NCBI GenBank assembly: GCA_012517205.1
Contig: JAAYVL010000139.1
Span: forward strand, 1-51,498
DNA length: 51,498 nucleotides
DNA from: Verrucomicrobiota bacterium
GTDB lineage: Bacteria > Verrucomicrobiota > Verrucomicrobiia > Limisphaerales > UBA8199
Direction of reading: 5' to 3'
The notes under the pieces are model-generated. The model was given only the letters and a program-made list of their open reading frames with translations. It had not been told where the DNA came from and did not search any database. The first letter of the stretch is position 1, and each line of letters begins with the position of its first letter. This document shows positions 14,975 through 23,003 of the stretch, piece by piece. The position numbers were made by a program, and so were the translations under genes.

Positions 14975-17539
14975 TCACCGGATTTCGTACCAGAGCGTGC
15001 GGTGCTCCGGGCCGATGGCGAAGCGTGAGATGCGGCCATCAACGCGAACGGGAACGGCGGTCTGGGGCTGGCCGCGGCTGTCCAGCACCCGCACTTGCTT
15101 GACGCGAAACGGCAGGCTGACCTCCACCGGGATGCCATTGACCCGCGCCGGGCCGGAGCCCCATCGGTTGCCGACCGACGTGCGCGCATCGTTCCAGACC
15201 ATGCCCTGATTTTCCGCGGACCCGACCGCCGTCAGCAGCATCCGGCGCGCTTTCTCCAGCGGTTTTCCGTCGAGGCTGGTCAAAACCAGCGCCGCATAGT
15301 TGCGATCGGCCGGGCCCAGTGTGAGTTGGACTCCGCCCAGGTCGAACGTTTGCCCGGCAATCAGGCCCCACACCGCGCGCGAGTTGGGTGTGTTGATTTG
15401 CACGTGAGCCAGGTTGCGGTCGCGGGCGTCCCATACGACCCGCCCGTCGGGGCTTGCGAGCAGTTGCCCGGCCGGCGCGTTTGCCAGGGCAGGGGAGTCC
15501 GCCGCGGGATCAATGCCAATGCGCTGGCTCAGGGCAAGCGCCGCCGGCGCCATCTGGCGCAGCGTGCCGGCGGCCACCGCGGGCAGCGGCTGGAGATCGC
15601 CGCGCCGGTAGAGGTTGGCGCACGCGCTGAGCAGGGCCAGTTTCACCGGCTGGCCGTTGAAAGAAAAATACCCCTGCATCCGCTCGGCCTCCCATTCGGT
15701 TGCGCGGCTGTGATAATCAAAGAAGAAAACCCCGTCCCAATCCTGCAAGGCCGCCACCATCGCCGCAAACGGCACCGCGCTGGCAGCGTAATCATTCGGG
15801 TCCGGGATATTCCATTCCGAGAGCGTGAAGGGCCGATCCAACAGCCGCCACGGCGCGCGGGTCAGCAGGCTGTCAGTTCCCGGCGCCAGTTCCATCGGGG
15901 TATTGCGGATCGTCCAGTCGGCCGGGTCCCAGGGGCGGCCGGGAAAGTGCGGGTGTTCCCAGTAAGCATGGATATCGGCGTAATCGCAGGTCGCGGCCAC
16001 AATTTCCGCCCCGTGATACGTGATCTGGGAAGCCGTGATGGGGACGCGCACGCCGAGATCCCGCTTGAGAAAGTTCGCCACCTCGCGAATGAAGCCTTTT
16101 TCCGTGTCCACCATGAACTGCTGCGCCTCCCGCCGTGCCGCTTCGCACCAGCCGGACTGCGGGATTTCCACGTTGCCCTGTTCGAGGCTTTGTCCGTCGG
16201 GCACGACGATGAATCTGCCGCCGCGCTGCAAGCTCACGGCGGCCAGCGAGAACGCCGTGGCATCCCGGCCGAACTTGAAACAGATGCGAACTTTGTCCGG
16301 GACCTCGGCGGCGCTGGAAAACACATGCTTTACTTGCGTCCAGGCCGGCCCGGCTGGCACCGTCTCCGCCAGCCCCACCGGGTTCCAATCGTGCGGCCCT
16401 TGCCGGGATACATCCACATAGAGCGAGCGGACGGCTTCAGCTTTGATCCAGAACGAAAGGGTATAGGTGCGGGAAGGTTCAAGACGCAGGCCCGGGAATT
16501 GAAGTTCCTGCCGGTGCAACTCCGGGGCGGCTTTCGGAATCTCCAGGCGCAGCGCCGGGAGGCCAGGCTCCGGCCCGGGCTGATCGAGCACGGCCTTGAC
16601 GGGGAACTCCGGGCTTTGGTGCAGCCACCAGCCGCCAAGGTTTTCCCGCCATTCCGCGGCGGCGAGCACATACTCTCCGGGCGGCTCGACCGTCGTGCCC
16701 CAGGCCCGTTTCAAGGCTTCCGTCGAAGCGTGCCGGGAGCCCAACCAGCGGTTCCACTGCCGTTTGAACTCGCCTCGATACGGCTCCGGCAGCCGTGCGG
16801 CCAGGCCCGGCCCGAGCTTGCTAAAGGAGTTTTCATTGCTCAATTCAATCAGGGCGATGCCGGGGTCGGCTGTGCGCGGCAGGCGACGGTAGCGGTTGGT
16901 GTGCGTCAGGTAATCGCGGCAAAACTCCTTGAATAAAGCCCTCATGCGGGGCTCGTAATAGATCAGGTACTTGTTATAACGAACCGCGTCGGGAAGGTTC
17001 GAGGCGACGAAACCTTCGGCGGCCGTGAAAGTGCGCCCGACGTGAAGGTTCAGGTTGGCATAGATCCCATGCCGATGAAGCTGATCCAGGAAATAATCCT
17101 GCCGATCCAGCATGTCCGGATCCAGCGTGCGCCGCCCGCCGACGACCGGGCCCCAAATCCCGCTGGGCGCAGCGGCGGTGTCGTGGTGGTGCATGCGCAC
17201 ACCGTTGACGCCCAGCTTGGCCAGGTGCGCGGCCGCTTTTGCGGCATCCTCCTGCGCGGGAAAATTGCCGCCGAAGCACAGGTTCACCCCCCAGATTTTC
17301 AGGCGTTTAGGCCCGGTGTAGAAGTGACCGTCCTGAATACGCACAAAGCCGTCGGCTCCCGCGGCCTTGGGCGAAAGCCCCGAAAAATCGGTAGCTGACC
17401 TGCTGGCATCGTCGCCCGGAATAACAAAAGCAAACCGCTCCCCGGTTGGGGCGCTCCAAGCCGGGAACCCGAACGCGCATGCGGCCAGCAACCAACTGAG
17501 ACGGATGAGGGGCAACCTGGGGCTGGAGATTATTCTCAT
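14975..17539 (-). CDS. Secreted clan GH-A type glycoside hydrolase with inserted carbohydrate-binding domain
   Basis: An 854-residue exported protein with a signal peptide (LSWLLAACAFGFPAWSA). The TIM-barrel part starts near residue 75 (RLKIWGVNLCFGG, VNGVRMHHHDTA). IELSNENS places a candidate acid/base Glu at 236 and LSEWNIPD a candidate nucleophile Glu at 575, the NE...E pattern of clan GH-A. Between the two, residues about 300-445 form a beta-sandwich resembling a carbohydrate-binding module (RTYTLSFWIKAEAVRSLYVDV, DKVRICFKFGRDA), inserted into the barrel. A beta-rich C-terminal domain follows. Family number and substrate cannot be set by eye. It converges on the polysaccharide operon, so it could act on that polymer, but this is speculation. 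Confidence 0.72.
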   Translation of the reverse strand: MRIISSPRLPLIRLSWLLAACAFGFPAWSAPTGERFAFVIPGDDASRSATDFSGLSPKAAGADGFVRIQDGHFYTGPKRLKIWGVNLCFGGNFPAQEDAAKAAAHLAKLGVNGVRMHHHDTAAAPSGIWGPVVGGRRTLDPDMLDRQDYFLDQLHRHGIYANLNLHVGRTFTAAEGFVASNLPDAVRYNKYLIYYEPRMRALFKEFCRDYLTHTNRYRRLPRTADPGIALIELSNENSFSKLGPGLAARLPEPYRGEFKRQWNRWLGSRHASTEALKRAWGTTVEPPGEYVLAAAEWRENLGGWWLHQSPEFPVKAVLDQPGPEPGLPALRLEIPKAAPELHRQELQFPGLRLEPSRTYTLSFWIKAEAVRSLYVDVSRQGPHDWNPVGLAETVPAGPAWTQVKHVFSSAAEVPDKVRICFKFGRDATAFSLAAVSLQRGGRFIVVPDGQSLEQGNVEIPQSGWCEAARREAQQFMVDTEKGFIREVANFLKRDLGVRVPITASQITYHGAEIVAATCDYADIHAYWEHPHFPGRPWDPADWTIRNTPMELAPGTDSLLTRAPWRLLDRPFTLSEWNIPDPNDYAASAVPFAAMVAALQDWDGVFFFDYHSRATEWEAERMQGYFSFNGQPVKLALLSACANLYRRGDLQPLPAVAAGTLRQMAPAALALSQRIGIDPAADSPALANAPAGQLLASPDGRVVWDARDRNLAHVQINTPNSRAVWGLIAGQTFDLGGVQLTLGPADRNYAALVLTSLDGKPLEKARRMLLTAVGSAENQGMVWNDARTSVGNRWGSGPARVNGIPVEVSLPFRVKQVRVLDSRGQPQTAVPVRVDGRISRFAIGPEHRTLWYEIR

Positions 17540-17881
17540 ACGCCAGGGGTTCTATCATATCCGGGCCCAAAGCGCCAGATTCCTGCCCAGGCACGCCGAA
17601 ATTGCCCAGGATGAACTTGTGACAAGGGCACCCGAGGACCACTCCAGCCAGGCAAGTCCGAGCGATTCGGCTGTATTGCCAGCCCCAGGAATGGAGCCTC
17701 ATAGGTCGCCCGGGAACAGAGGACATGAGCCTTCCTCCTCCCCAAGCCGCCCAAAAACATTAGGCTACTCCATACTGAGAGAACAGGTCCCCTTGTGAAC
17801 CCTGGCTTCCCGAGGCCCCAGAATCATAGCTCTCAAAGGCGTCCGCCTCCCTTGCCATACCCTTCTTTTGCCGTCCCAAAT

Positions 17882-17982
17882 AGCCGTGTACAAGGGGTGT
17901 ACAAGGGATGCTCCCCGGGAGTTCATAGGATTTTAGTTAGTACATCCGATGAGCATCCTTTGTACACCCCTTGTACACGGCT
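17882..17982 (+). repeat. Long palindromic repeat element, copy 1
   Basis: Arms 17882-17913 and 17951-17982 are 32-bp inverted repeats with one mismatch. Each contains GTGTACAAGGGGTGTACA followed by a spacer and GGATGCTC. They enclose a 37-nt loop. A homologous element lies at 37340-37454 in the opposite orientation, with 27 of 37 loop positions shared (core CATAGGRTTTTAGYTRGTACA). Each arm holds two TGTACA palindromes separated by 5 bp. The element could fold into a long hairpin or cruciform. No transposase is nearby. Confidence 0.85.
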
Positions 17983-18082
17983 TGAGGTTAGCTATAGATG
18001 TGCTTGAAATGATAGGAGTTGAACGGGTTTGGAGATGACAGTGACTTTAGGAGGCGCAGGAGAGCCAGGAACGTACTGCTTG

Positions 18083-18107
18083 GGGGTGTCCAAAAATTGG
18101 ACACTCC
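18083..18107. promoter_or_regulatory. Perfect operator-like palindrome upstream of the PLD-like gene
   Basis: GTGTCCAA-AAA-TTGGACAC has perfect 8-bp arms, extended by a G-T and two G-C pairs on each side. It has no T-run, so it is more likely a protein-binding site than a terminator. It lies about 85 bp upstream of the next start codon and resembles the palindrome at 37613-37629. Confidence 0.5.
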
Positions 18108-18190
18108 TGAAACGAGAGGTAAGAATCAGGGGATGCTGCAGGCTTCTGGCGGTTGACTTCATGGGGGCAAGATTGTTGACTGTTTAACCA

Positions 18191-20266
18191 ATGATAGTCG
18201 GACGCACCCCAAGGCATTTGGCCGTGGCGGCGCTGGTTTTGCTGATGCTCCTGGGCGATGGAGGGGGTAAGGGCGCGGCGGCGGCAGCCCCCAAGCAGCG
18301 GGCGCTGGACGAGTGGCGAAGCCTCACTGGTCCCGGCGCGCCTGCGCCGCGGGTGTTTGTGAAGGGGGACCGGGTGCGGTTTTATTTCCAGATTGGCTCC
18401 CATATTGAAGAATTCACGGCGAACTGGGATCGGCATCGGCTGCCGAGCGATGGGTATCGCGTCAACTCCGCGGTGCTGCGCTTGAAGCAGCGGATGGCGC
18501 ACATGCCGGACGGCGAGCGCGGTTGGCGCGAGGCGACGGTGATTTACGGGGCGGAGTGGGCCCGCCTCACCACGAATTTAGTGGAGGCACTGGCGCCCGC
18601 CACCGCCGGGCAGGGGATTTATTGCCAGGGGTTTCTTGCGGATCGGCTCCTGTATCGTGATGCGCAGGGGACGCCCCGGTTTGCCTCGCTGGACGAGGCG
18701 CCGCCGGGAGTGGTCGTGGCCCGGCAGCTTTCTTTTGAAGAAACGCTCTCGACGGTGGCGCGGATGGTCGAGCAGGACCTGGCGCGGAATCACCCGGGGG
18801 AAACGCTTTTTTTGCTGCTGGCGCCCAATCCCCGGCGCTTTCCGCAGCCGCTTTTGCTGGATCGCCAGCAGCGGCAGTGCATCTGGCTGATCCCGGCGTC
18901 GCTCTATGACCGGACCGAGCGGGGCCTGGGGCTTTCGACGACGGCGCAGGGATTCAGGGCGCTGTTGTTGGAAAGCCACGGGCTGGCGCTGCTCAAGAAC
19001 CCGATTTCCAGCGTGGCCCGGCTTGCGGATTTGGGGGTTCAGTCAGTGGTTCGCTTTGTGCGTGTGCCGTTCCCCAAACCCGGCACGCGCTATCCCGAAC
19101 TCAGTTCGGGGCCGGGAATGGATTTGCGGGCGTGGGAGGAATGGCTGGATCGCTACACCGGCACGCGGCAGGAGGAAGGCTCGCTGGACCTGCTGATAGA
19201 CGGGGTGCAGTTCTTCCCGCGGCTCAAGCAGGCAATCGCCGATGCGACGAACCATATCCATTTCAACATCTACGTTTTCGACAAGGACGATGTTGGCATC
19301 AGCGTGGCGGACCAGTTAAAGCAGCGGGCCAGCGAGATCGAGGTCAAAGTAATCTTTGATCGGCTGGGCGCGATTGGGGGAGGAGGCGCCCCGCCCAGCA
19401 CGCCGTTGCCGGCGGACTTTAGCAGCCCTTCCTCGATCTATTCCTATTTGCGGCAGGATTCCCGCGTGCGGGTGCGCCCGTTTCTGAATCCGTGGTTCTC
19501 GGCGAATCATGCGAAGGTGTTATTGGTGGACGGCACCCATGCGTGGCTGGGGGGAATGAACCTGGGGCGGGAATACCGCTACGAATGGCATGATTTGATG
19601 GTCGAGTTGCAAGGCCCGGTTGTGAGCACCCTGGAGGAGGAGTTCCGGCGGAGTTGGGCCCACGAGGGCCTCCTGGGAGATTTTGCCTACGTGGTGGCGC
19701 TGGCCCGCGGGCCGAGACCGGACGCGCCGCCGTCACCGCCGGGAGACTGGATTAAATTGCGTCTCCTGCCCACCCGGACGGCCTGGAAGCCATTCAGTGC
19801 CGCGGTCCAAAAAGCCATTGGCGCGTCCCGCAGCTATGTTTACCTGGAGAATCCCTACCTGTTTGACAAGCGCGTGATTGTCAGCCTGGCGCGGGCGCGC
19901 AACCGGGGAGTGGATGTGCGCGTGGTGTTGCCGCGGGTGAACGATCTCAAGATTGGCGGGCGAAGCAACCTGGTGTTGGCCAATTATCTGCTGGAACACG
20001 GGGTGCGGGTTTATTTTTACCCGGGCATGACGCATGTGAAGGCCCTGCTGGTGGATGGCTGGGCCGCGGTGGGATCGGCCAACCTGAACCACTTGAGCCT
20101 CCGCGTGTGCCAGGAGCAGAATGTCGCAACCTCCGACCCCGCGTTTGCCGCCCGCCTCAAGCGCGAGCTCTTCGAGGAGGATTTCTCCCGCGCGTATGAG
20201 CTGACCGAGCCGCTGTCCATCGAATGGATGGATTTCCTGGCTGACTTGCTGCTTGAAGGACTCTAA
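18191..20266 (+). CDS. Phospholipase D / cardiolipin synthase-like protein
   Basis: A 691-residue protein with an N-terminal hydrophobic segment (LAVAALVLLMLLGDGGG) and two PLD catalytic motifs: NHAKVLLVDGTHAWLGGMN and THVKALLVDGWAAVGSAN, both with intact HxKxxxxD. Two HKD motifs in one chain is the architecture of cardiolipin synthases and phosphatidyltransferases, acting at the inner membrane. The roughly 330-residue region before the first motif is unusually long for ClsA/ClsB and has no family I recognise; it may sense or bind a partner in the periplasm. The dnaG start follows 9 bp after its stop, so the two genes may share a transcript. Confidence 0.85.
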   Translation: MIVGRTPRHLAVAALVLLMLLGDGGGKGAAAAAPKQRALDEWRSLTGPGAPAPRVFVKGDRVRFYFQIGSHIEEFTANWDRHRLPSDGYRVNSAVLRLKQRMAHMPDGERGWREATVIYGAEWARLTTNLVEALAPATAGQGIYCQGFLADRLLYRDAQGTPRFASLDEAPPGVVVARQLSFEETLSTVARMVEQDLARNHPGETLFLLLAPNPRRFPQPLLLDRQQRQCIWLIPASLYDRTERGLGLSTTAQGFRALLLESHGLALLKNPISSVARLADLGVQSVVRFVRVPFPKPGTRYPELSSGPGMDLRAWEEWLDRYTGTRQEEGSLDLLIDGVQFFPRLKQAIADATNHIHFNIYVFDKDDVGISVADQLKQRASEIEVKVIFDRLGAIGGGGAPPSTPLPADFSSPSSIYSYLRQDSRVRVRPFLNPWFSANHAKVLLVDGTHAWLGGMNLGREYRYEWHDLMVELQGPVVSTLEEEFRRSWAHEGLLGDFAYVVALARGPRPDAPPSPPGDWIKLRLLPTRTAWKPFSAAVQKAIGASRSYVYLENPYLFDKRVIVSLARARNRGVDVRVVLPRVNDLKIGGRSNLVLANYLLEHGVRVYFYPGMTHVKALLVDGWAAVGSANLNHLSLRVCQEQNVATSDPAFAARLKRELFEEDFSRAYELTEPLSIEWMDFLADLLLEGL

Positions 20267-20275
20267 GCTGTCGTC

Positions 20276-22069
20276 ATGGCTGGCCAGCTTTCCCGGGCGA
20301 CCCGCGAGCAAATCCGCGCTGCCAATGACATCGTGGAGGTGATCGGATCGTACCTGCCGCTCAAACGCGCCGGGGCCAACTTCGTCGCGCTTTGCCCCTT
20401 CCATAAAGAGAAGACGCCCAGCTTCAACGTCAACCCGCAGCGCCAGGTATTTCATTGTTTCGGCTGCCATGCGGGCGGCGACGTGTTCGAGTTCGTCAAA
20501 CAATACGAAAACATAGATTTCCCGGAGGCGGTGCGGCGGCTGGCGGAGCGGGCGAGGATTCCGCTGACGTACGAGAAGAGCGACCCCGGGTCGTATGGGC
20601 GACCGCTGAAGGAGCAGTTGTTGCAAATCCATGAGCAGATCGCCCAACGCTGGCAAAACGCCCTCGCCAGCGAAGCCGCCGGTCAGTTGGCGCGGGATTA
20701 CCTGGCCCAACGCGGCGTCTCCGCGGAAGCCATCCAACTCTTCCGTTTGGGCGCCGCGCCGGACTTGTGGGACGACACGGTGAACTGGGCGAAGAGCAAG
20801 GGCTACGAACTGTCTTTGGTGGAGCAGGCTGGCCTCATTTTACGCCGCACGGAAGGCGACGGGTACTATGACCGCTTTCGCCGGCGGCTGATGTTCCCCA
20901 TTTGCGACGAGCAAGGGCGGGTGATCGGCTTCAGTGGGCGGGTGCTGCCCGGGGATGAGAAGGCGCCCAAATACGTCAACTCGCCCGAGACACCCATTTT
21001 CACCAAGAGCAAAGTCTTCTTTGGGCTGGATAAGTCCCGGCGCGCGGTGCTTGATGCCGGATATGCGGTCATTTGCGAGGGGCAGCTTGATCTGATCGCC
21101 GCCTATATGGCCGGGGTGCAAAATGTCGTGGCTCCCCTGGGAACGGCTTTCACCGCTGACCACGCCCGGATTCTGCGGCGCTATGTGACGGAGGTGGTCA
21201 GTTGCTTCGACTCGGACGAGGCCGGTCAAACCGCCGCGGTTCGGTCGTTGGATTCTCTCCTGGAGTCCGGCCTGGCGGTGCGCGTGGCCGTGGTGCCATC
21301 GCCCCACGACCCGGACAGCTTTATCAGGGCCTTCGGGAGTGCCGCCTTCAAGCAACTCATTGAAGGTGCCGAAGGCTTCTTTGATTACTACTTGCATCGC
21401 CTCTGCGCCACCAACGAGGTAGCCTCCGATAAGGGGCGTCTCGCGGTGCTGCGCAGCATGGCCGAAGCCGTGTATAAGACTGGCAACGCGGTGCTGGTTG
21501 ATAAATACGCGCAAAAGACCGCTTTGCGCCTGGGGGTGACGCCAGACGCTGTCCGTGCCGAGTTCGGGAAGTTCTCCCGATCGAAAACCGTGAGACCGGA
21601 AGCCGCCGAAGAATCGGCCCCGGAAACTGCCGGCCCGCAAAAGCCATCGCCTTCGGAGTTCTGGCTGCTGAAGATCCTCCTGCTGCACGATGACCTCGTG
21701 GAGTGGGCGGCGGCGCATTTGGATCCGGCCTGGGTGGAGCACCCGGTGGCAAGGCAGATCATCGCGCAGCGCCTGGCCGCTCAAACGAACCAGACCTGGC
21801 TCAGCCTGGCAGACTTCCTCGATGAGTGCGACAGCCCGGAAATGCGGAGCCTGGTGACTGAAGCCACGACCGAGAACCGTGCCATTCCCAACCCATCTCA
21901 GCAGCTCAAAGATATCGCCACGCGGTTGCGGAACCAGAGCATTGACCGCCAGCTTGTCGCCTTGATGCAGCGCGCTCACCAGCCGGAAACCAATGAAGCC
22001 GACCGGCTTGAACTGTTGCGCCAGCAACAGGAATTACGGCATTGCAAGCGTCAGCCAATCCAGGGCTAG
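20276..22069 (+). CDS. dnaG: DNA primase
   Basis: A 597-residue replicative primase that makes RNA primers for the lagging strand. The N-terminal CHC2 zinc finger is CPFH at 40-43 with CFGC at 61-64 (HKEKTPSFNVNPQRQVFHCF between). The catalytic core follows. The Toprim domain has the catalytic Glu in VICEGQLDLIAAY and the acidic pair in CFDSDEAGQTAA. The C-terminal third (from about residue 445), which would bind DnaB helicase, is divergent and Glu/Pro-rich at its junction, as expected. Length is standard. No rpoD or rpsU adjoins it, unlike the classical macromolecular-synthesis operon; it instead follows a PLD-like gene by 9 bp. Confidence 0.96.
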   Translation: MAGQLSRATREQIRAANDIVEVIGSYLPLKRAGANFVALCPFHKEKTPSFNVNPQRQVFHCFGCHAGGDVFEFVKQYENIDFPEAVRRLAERARIPLTYEKSDPGSYGRPLKEQLLQIHEQIAQRWQNALASEAAGQLARDYLAQRGVSAEAIQLFRLGAAPDLWDDTVNWAKSKGYELSLVEQAGLILRRTEGDGYYDRFRRRLMFPICDEQGRVIGFSGRVLPGDEKAPKYVNSPETPIFTKSKVFFGLDKSRRAVLDAGYAVICEGQLDLIAAYMAGVQNVVAPLGTAFTADHARILRRYVTEVVSCFDSDEAGQTAAVRSLDSLLESGLAVRVAVVPSPHDPDSFIRAFGSAAFKQLIEGAEGFFDYYLHRLCATNEVASDKGRLAVLRSMAEAVYKTGNAVLVDKYAQKTALRLGVTPDAVRAEFGKFSRSKTVRPEAAEESAPETAGPQKPSPSEFWLLKILLLHDDLVEWAAAHLDPAWVEHPVARQIIAQRLAAQTNQTWLSLADFLDECDSPEMRSLVTEATTENRAIPNPSQQLKDIATRLRNQSIDRQLVALMQRAHQPETNEADRLELLRQQQELRHCKRQPIQG

Positions 22070-22087
22070 CCGCTGGCACCCGGGCAA

Positions 22088-22119
22088 CGTGCCGTCGGCC
22101 GGCCGCTCGGTTGTTTTTG
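22088..22119 (+). terminator. Possible terminator after dnaG
   Basis: The GC-rich self-complementary segment GCCGTCGGCCGGCCGCTCGG is followed by TTGTTTTTGG about 20-50 bp past the dnaG stop. The stem pairing is imperfect, so this is tentative. Confidence 0.4.
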
Positions 22120-22313
22120 GGGTGCGTTGACGCCGTTCCTTGTTGAGAGCGAGGGGGACGAACTTCCGTTCGAAGCGGTTCCGTTTGAGAGTTTCCTGAG
22201 TCACGCAAACGCTTTTCCACAAAGGGTTCGCAGGTGTGTTGCGCAGTGCTGGCTTCAAGAGGGATGCAAAGCGCTTTCCCTGAGCAAGGGAGATGAGGAA
22301 TTTCAAATCCGTA

Positions 22314-22342
22314 TTGACTCTGGGCGGGCGCGGCGTTAAAGT
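22314..22342 (+). promoter_or_regulatory. Sigma-70-type promoter of the small lipoprotein gene
   Basis: TTGACT and TAAAGT are 17 bp apart, ending 69 bp before the ATG. This is one of the best -35/-10 pairs in the window and fits an abundant small envelope protein. Confidence 0.65.
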
Positions 22343-22411
22343 GCCAGCCATAGACAGGAATTAACGAACCTGAAAGCCAAACAAACAACGCAAACATAGA
22401 AAGGGCGGAGT

Positions 22412-22789
22412 ATGAAAATTAGTGCATGGATATTAACAGCAGTAGTGGCCACCACGCTGGCGCTGGTGGGGTGCGGTAAATCAGGCGGCGGCGAAAGTGT
22501 GGATACGTCAGCCCTGCAAGCGAGCTTCGAGTCGGCGGAGGCCAGCGTGAAGGAAAGCGCAGAGAAGGCGATCGCCGCCGTGAAGTCCTCTGATTGGGCC
22601 GGCGCCGTGACGGAGTTGAAGAAGCTCCTTGAGGACGCCAAGTTGACGGCCGAGCAGCAGCACGCGGTGAAAGACACGCTGGCCAAGGTGCAAAGCGCGA
22701 TCGGCAAAGTGGCGGGCGAGGTAACCGAGGGAGCCGAGAAGGCGATTGATGACGCGGCGAAGGCAGTCAAAGAATTGCCGAAGCCGTAA
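22412..22789 (+). CDS. Small Ala/Lys-rich helical lipoprotein
   Basis: A 125-residue protein with a classic lipoprotein signal, TLALVGC (lipid-modified Cys at 21), then a GGG linker and an almost entirely helical, Ala/Lys/Glu-rich body (SAEKAIAAVKSSDWAGAVTE). I know no function for it; the composition suggests a coiled or helical-bundle envelope protein. A purine-rich stretch AAAGGGCGGAG precedes the ATG and could serve as ribosome-binding site. It is a stand-alone unit, with its own promoter upstream and a strong hairpin downstream, so it is probably well expressed. Confidence 0.75.
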   Translation: MKISAWILTAVVATTLALVGCGKSGGGESVDTSALQASFESAEASVKESAEKAIAAVKSSDWAGAVTELKKLLEDAKLTAEQQHAVKDTLAKVQSAIGKVAGEVTEGAEKAIDDAAKAVKELPKP

Positions 22790-22834
22790 GCCGCCCCGGC
22801 CAGCCGTTCGTTGGACGCAAATCATATCTTCACC

Positions 22835-22870
22835 GTGGCGCGTGGCGTTTTGAGGTCACGCGCCACTTCT
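22835..22870 (+). terminator. Hairpin terminator after the small lipoprotein gene
   Basis: GTGGCGCGTG and CACGCGCCAC form a perfect 10-bp stem with a 12-nt loop, followed by TTCTGTTT. It is 46 bp past the stop codon. Confidence 0.65.
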
Positions 22871-23003
22871 GTTTACGGATTTGCTTTCACGCGGCCGCCG
22901 GACCGCAAGGCTTGGGGAAGATGACCCGGGATTGCTTCCAAGCCCGCTCGCGCCGGAGGGATGCTGCTTGTCTTTGCGCCCGTCGCGCCCGGATACTCGC
23001 GCC

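Larger units (their letters stand above)
17540..18190. other. 650-bp divergent intergenic region
   Basis: This region lies between the starts of the divergent hydrolase and PLD-like genes. It holds the palindromic repeat at 17882-17982 and the perfect palindrome at 18083-18107. The left 340 bp contain no gene, strong hairpin or promoter that I can support. Translations across the palindrome (e.g. VYKGCSPG, LYTPCTR) are artefacts of the repeat. Confidence 0.6.

Noticed and set aside
15095-16936. 613-codon plus-strand frame antisense to the large hydrolase
   Set aside because: Arg/Gly/Ala-rich, without motifs or a ribosome-binding site; the minus-strand gene has a signal peptide and active-site motifs.
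17795-18007. Open frame with YKGCSPG and LYTPCTR peptide motifs, similar frames at 37351-37659
   Set aside because: The frames merely translate the palindromic repeat; similar peptides arise in several frames and both orientations, and codon use is unlike the real genes.
22314-22342. Sigma-54 promoter before the small lipoprotein gene
   Set aside because: GG and GC do not fall at the required 10-bp spacing; the -35/-10 pair with a 17-bp spacer is a better explanation.
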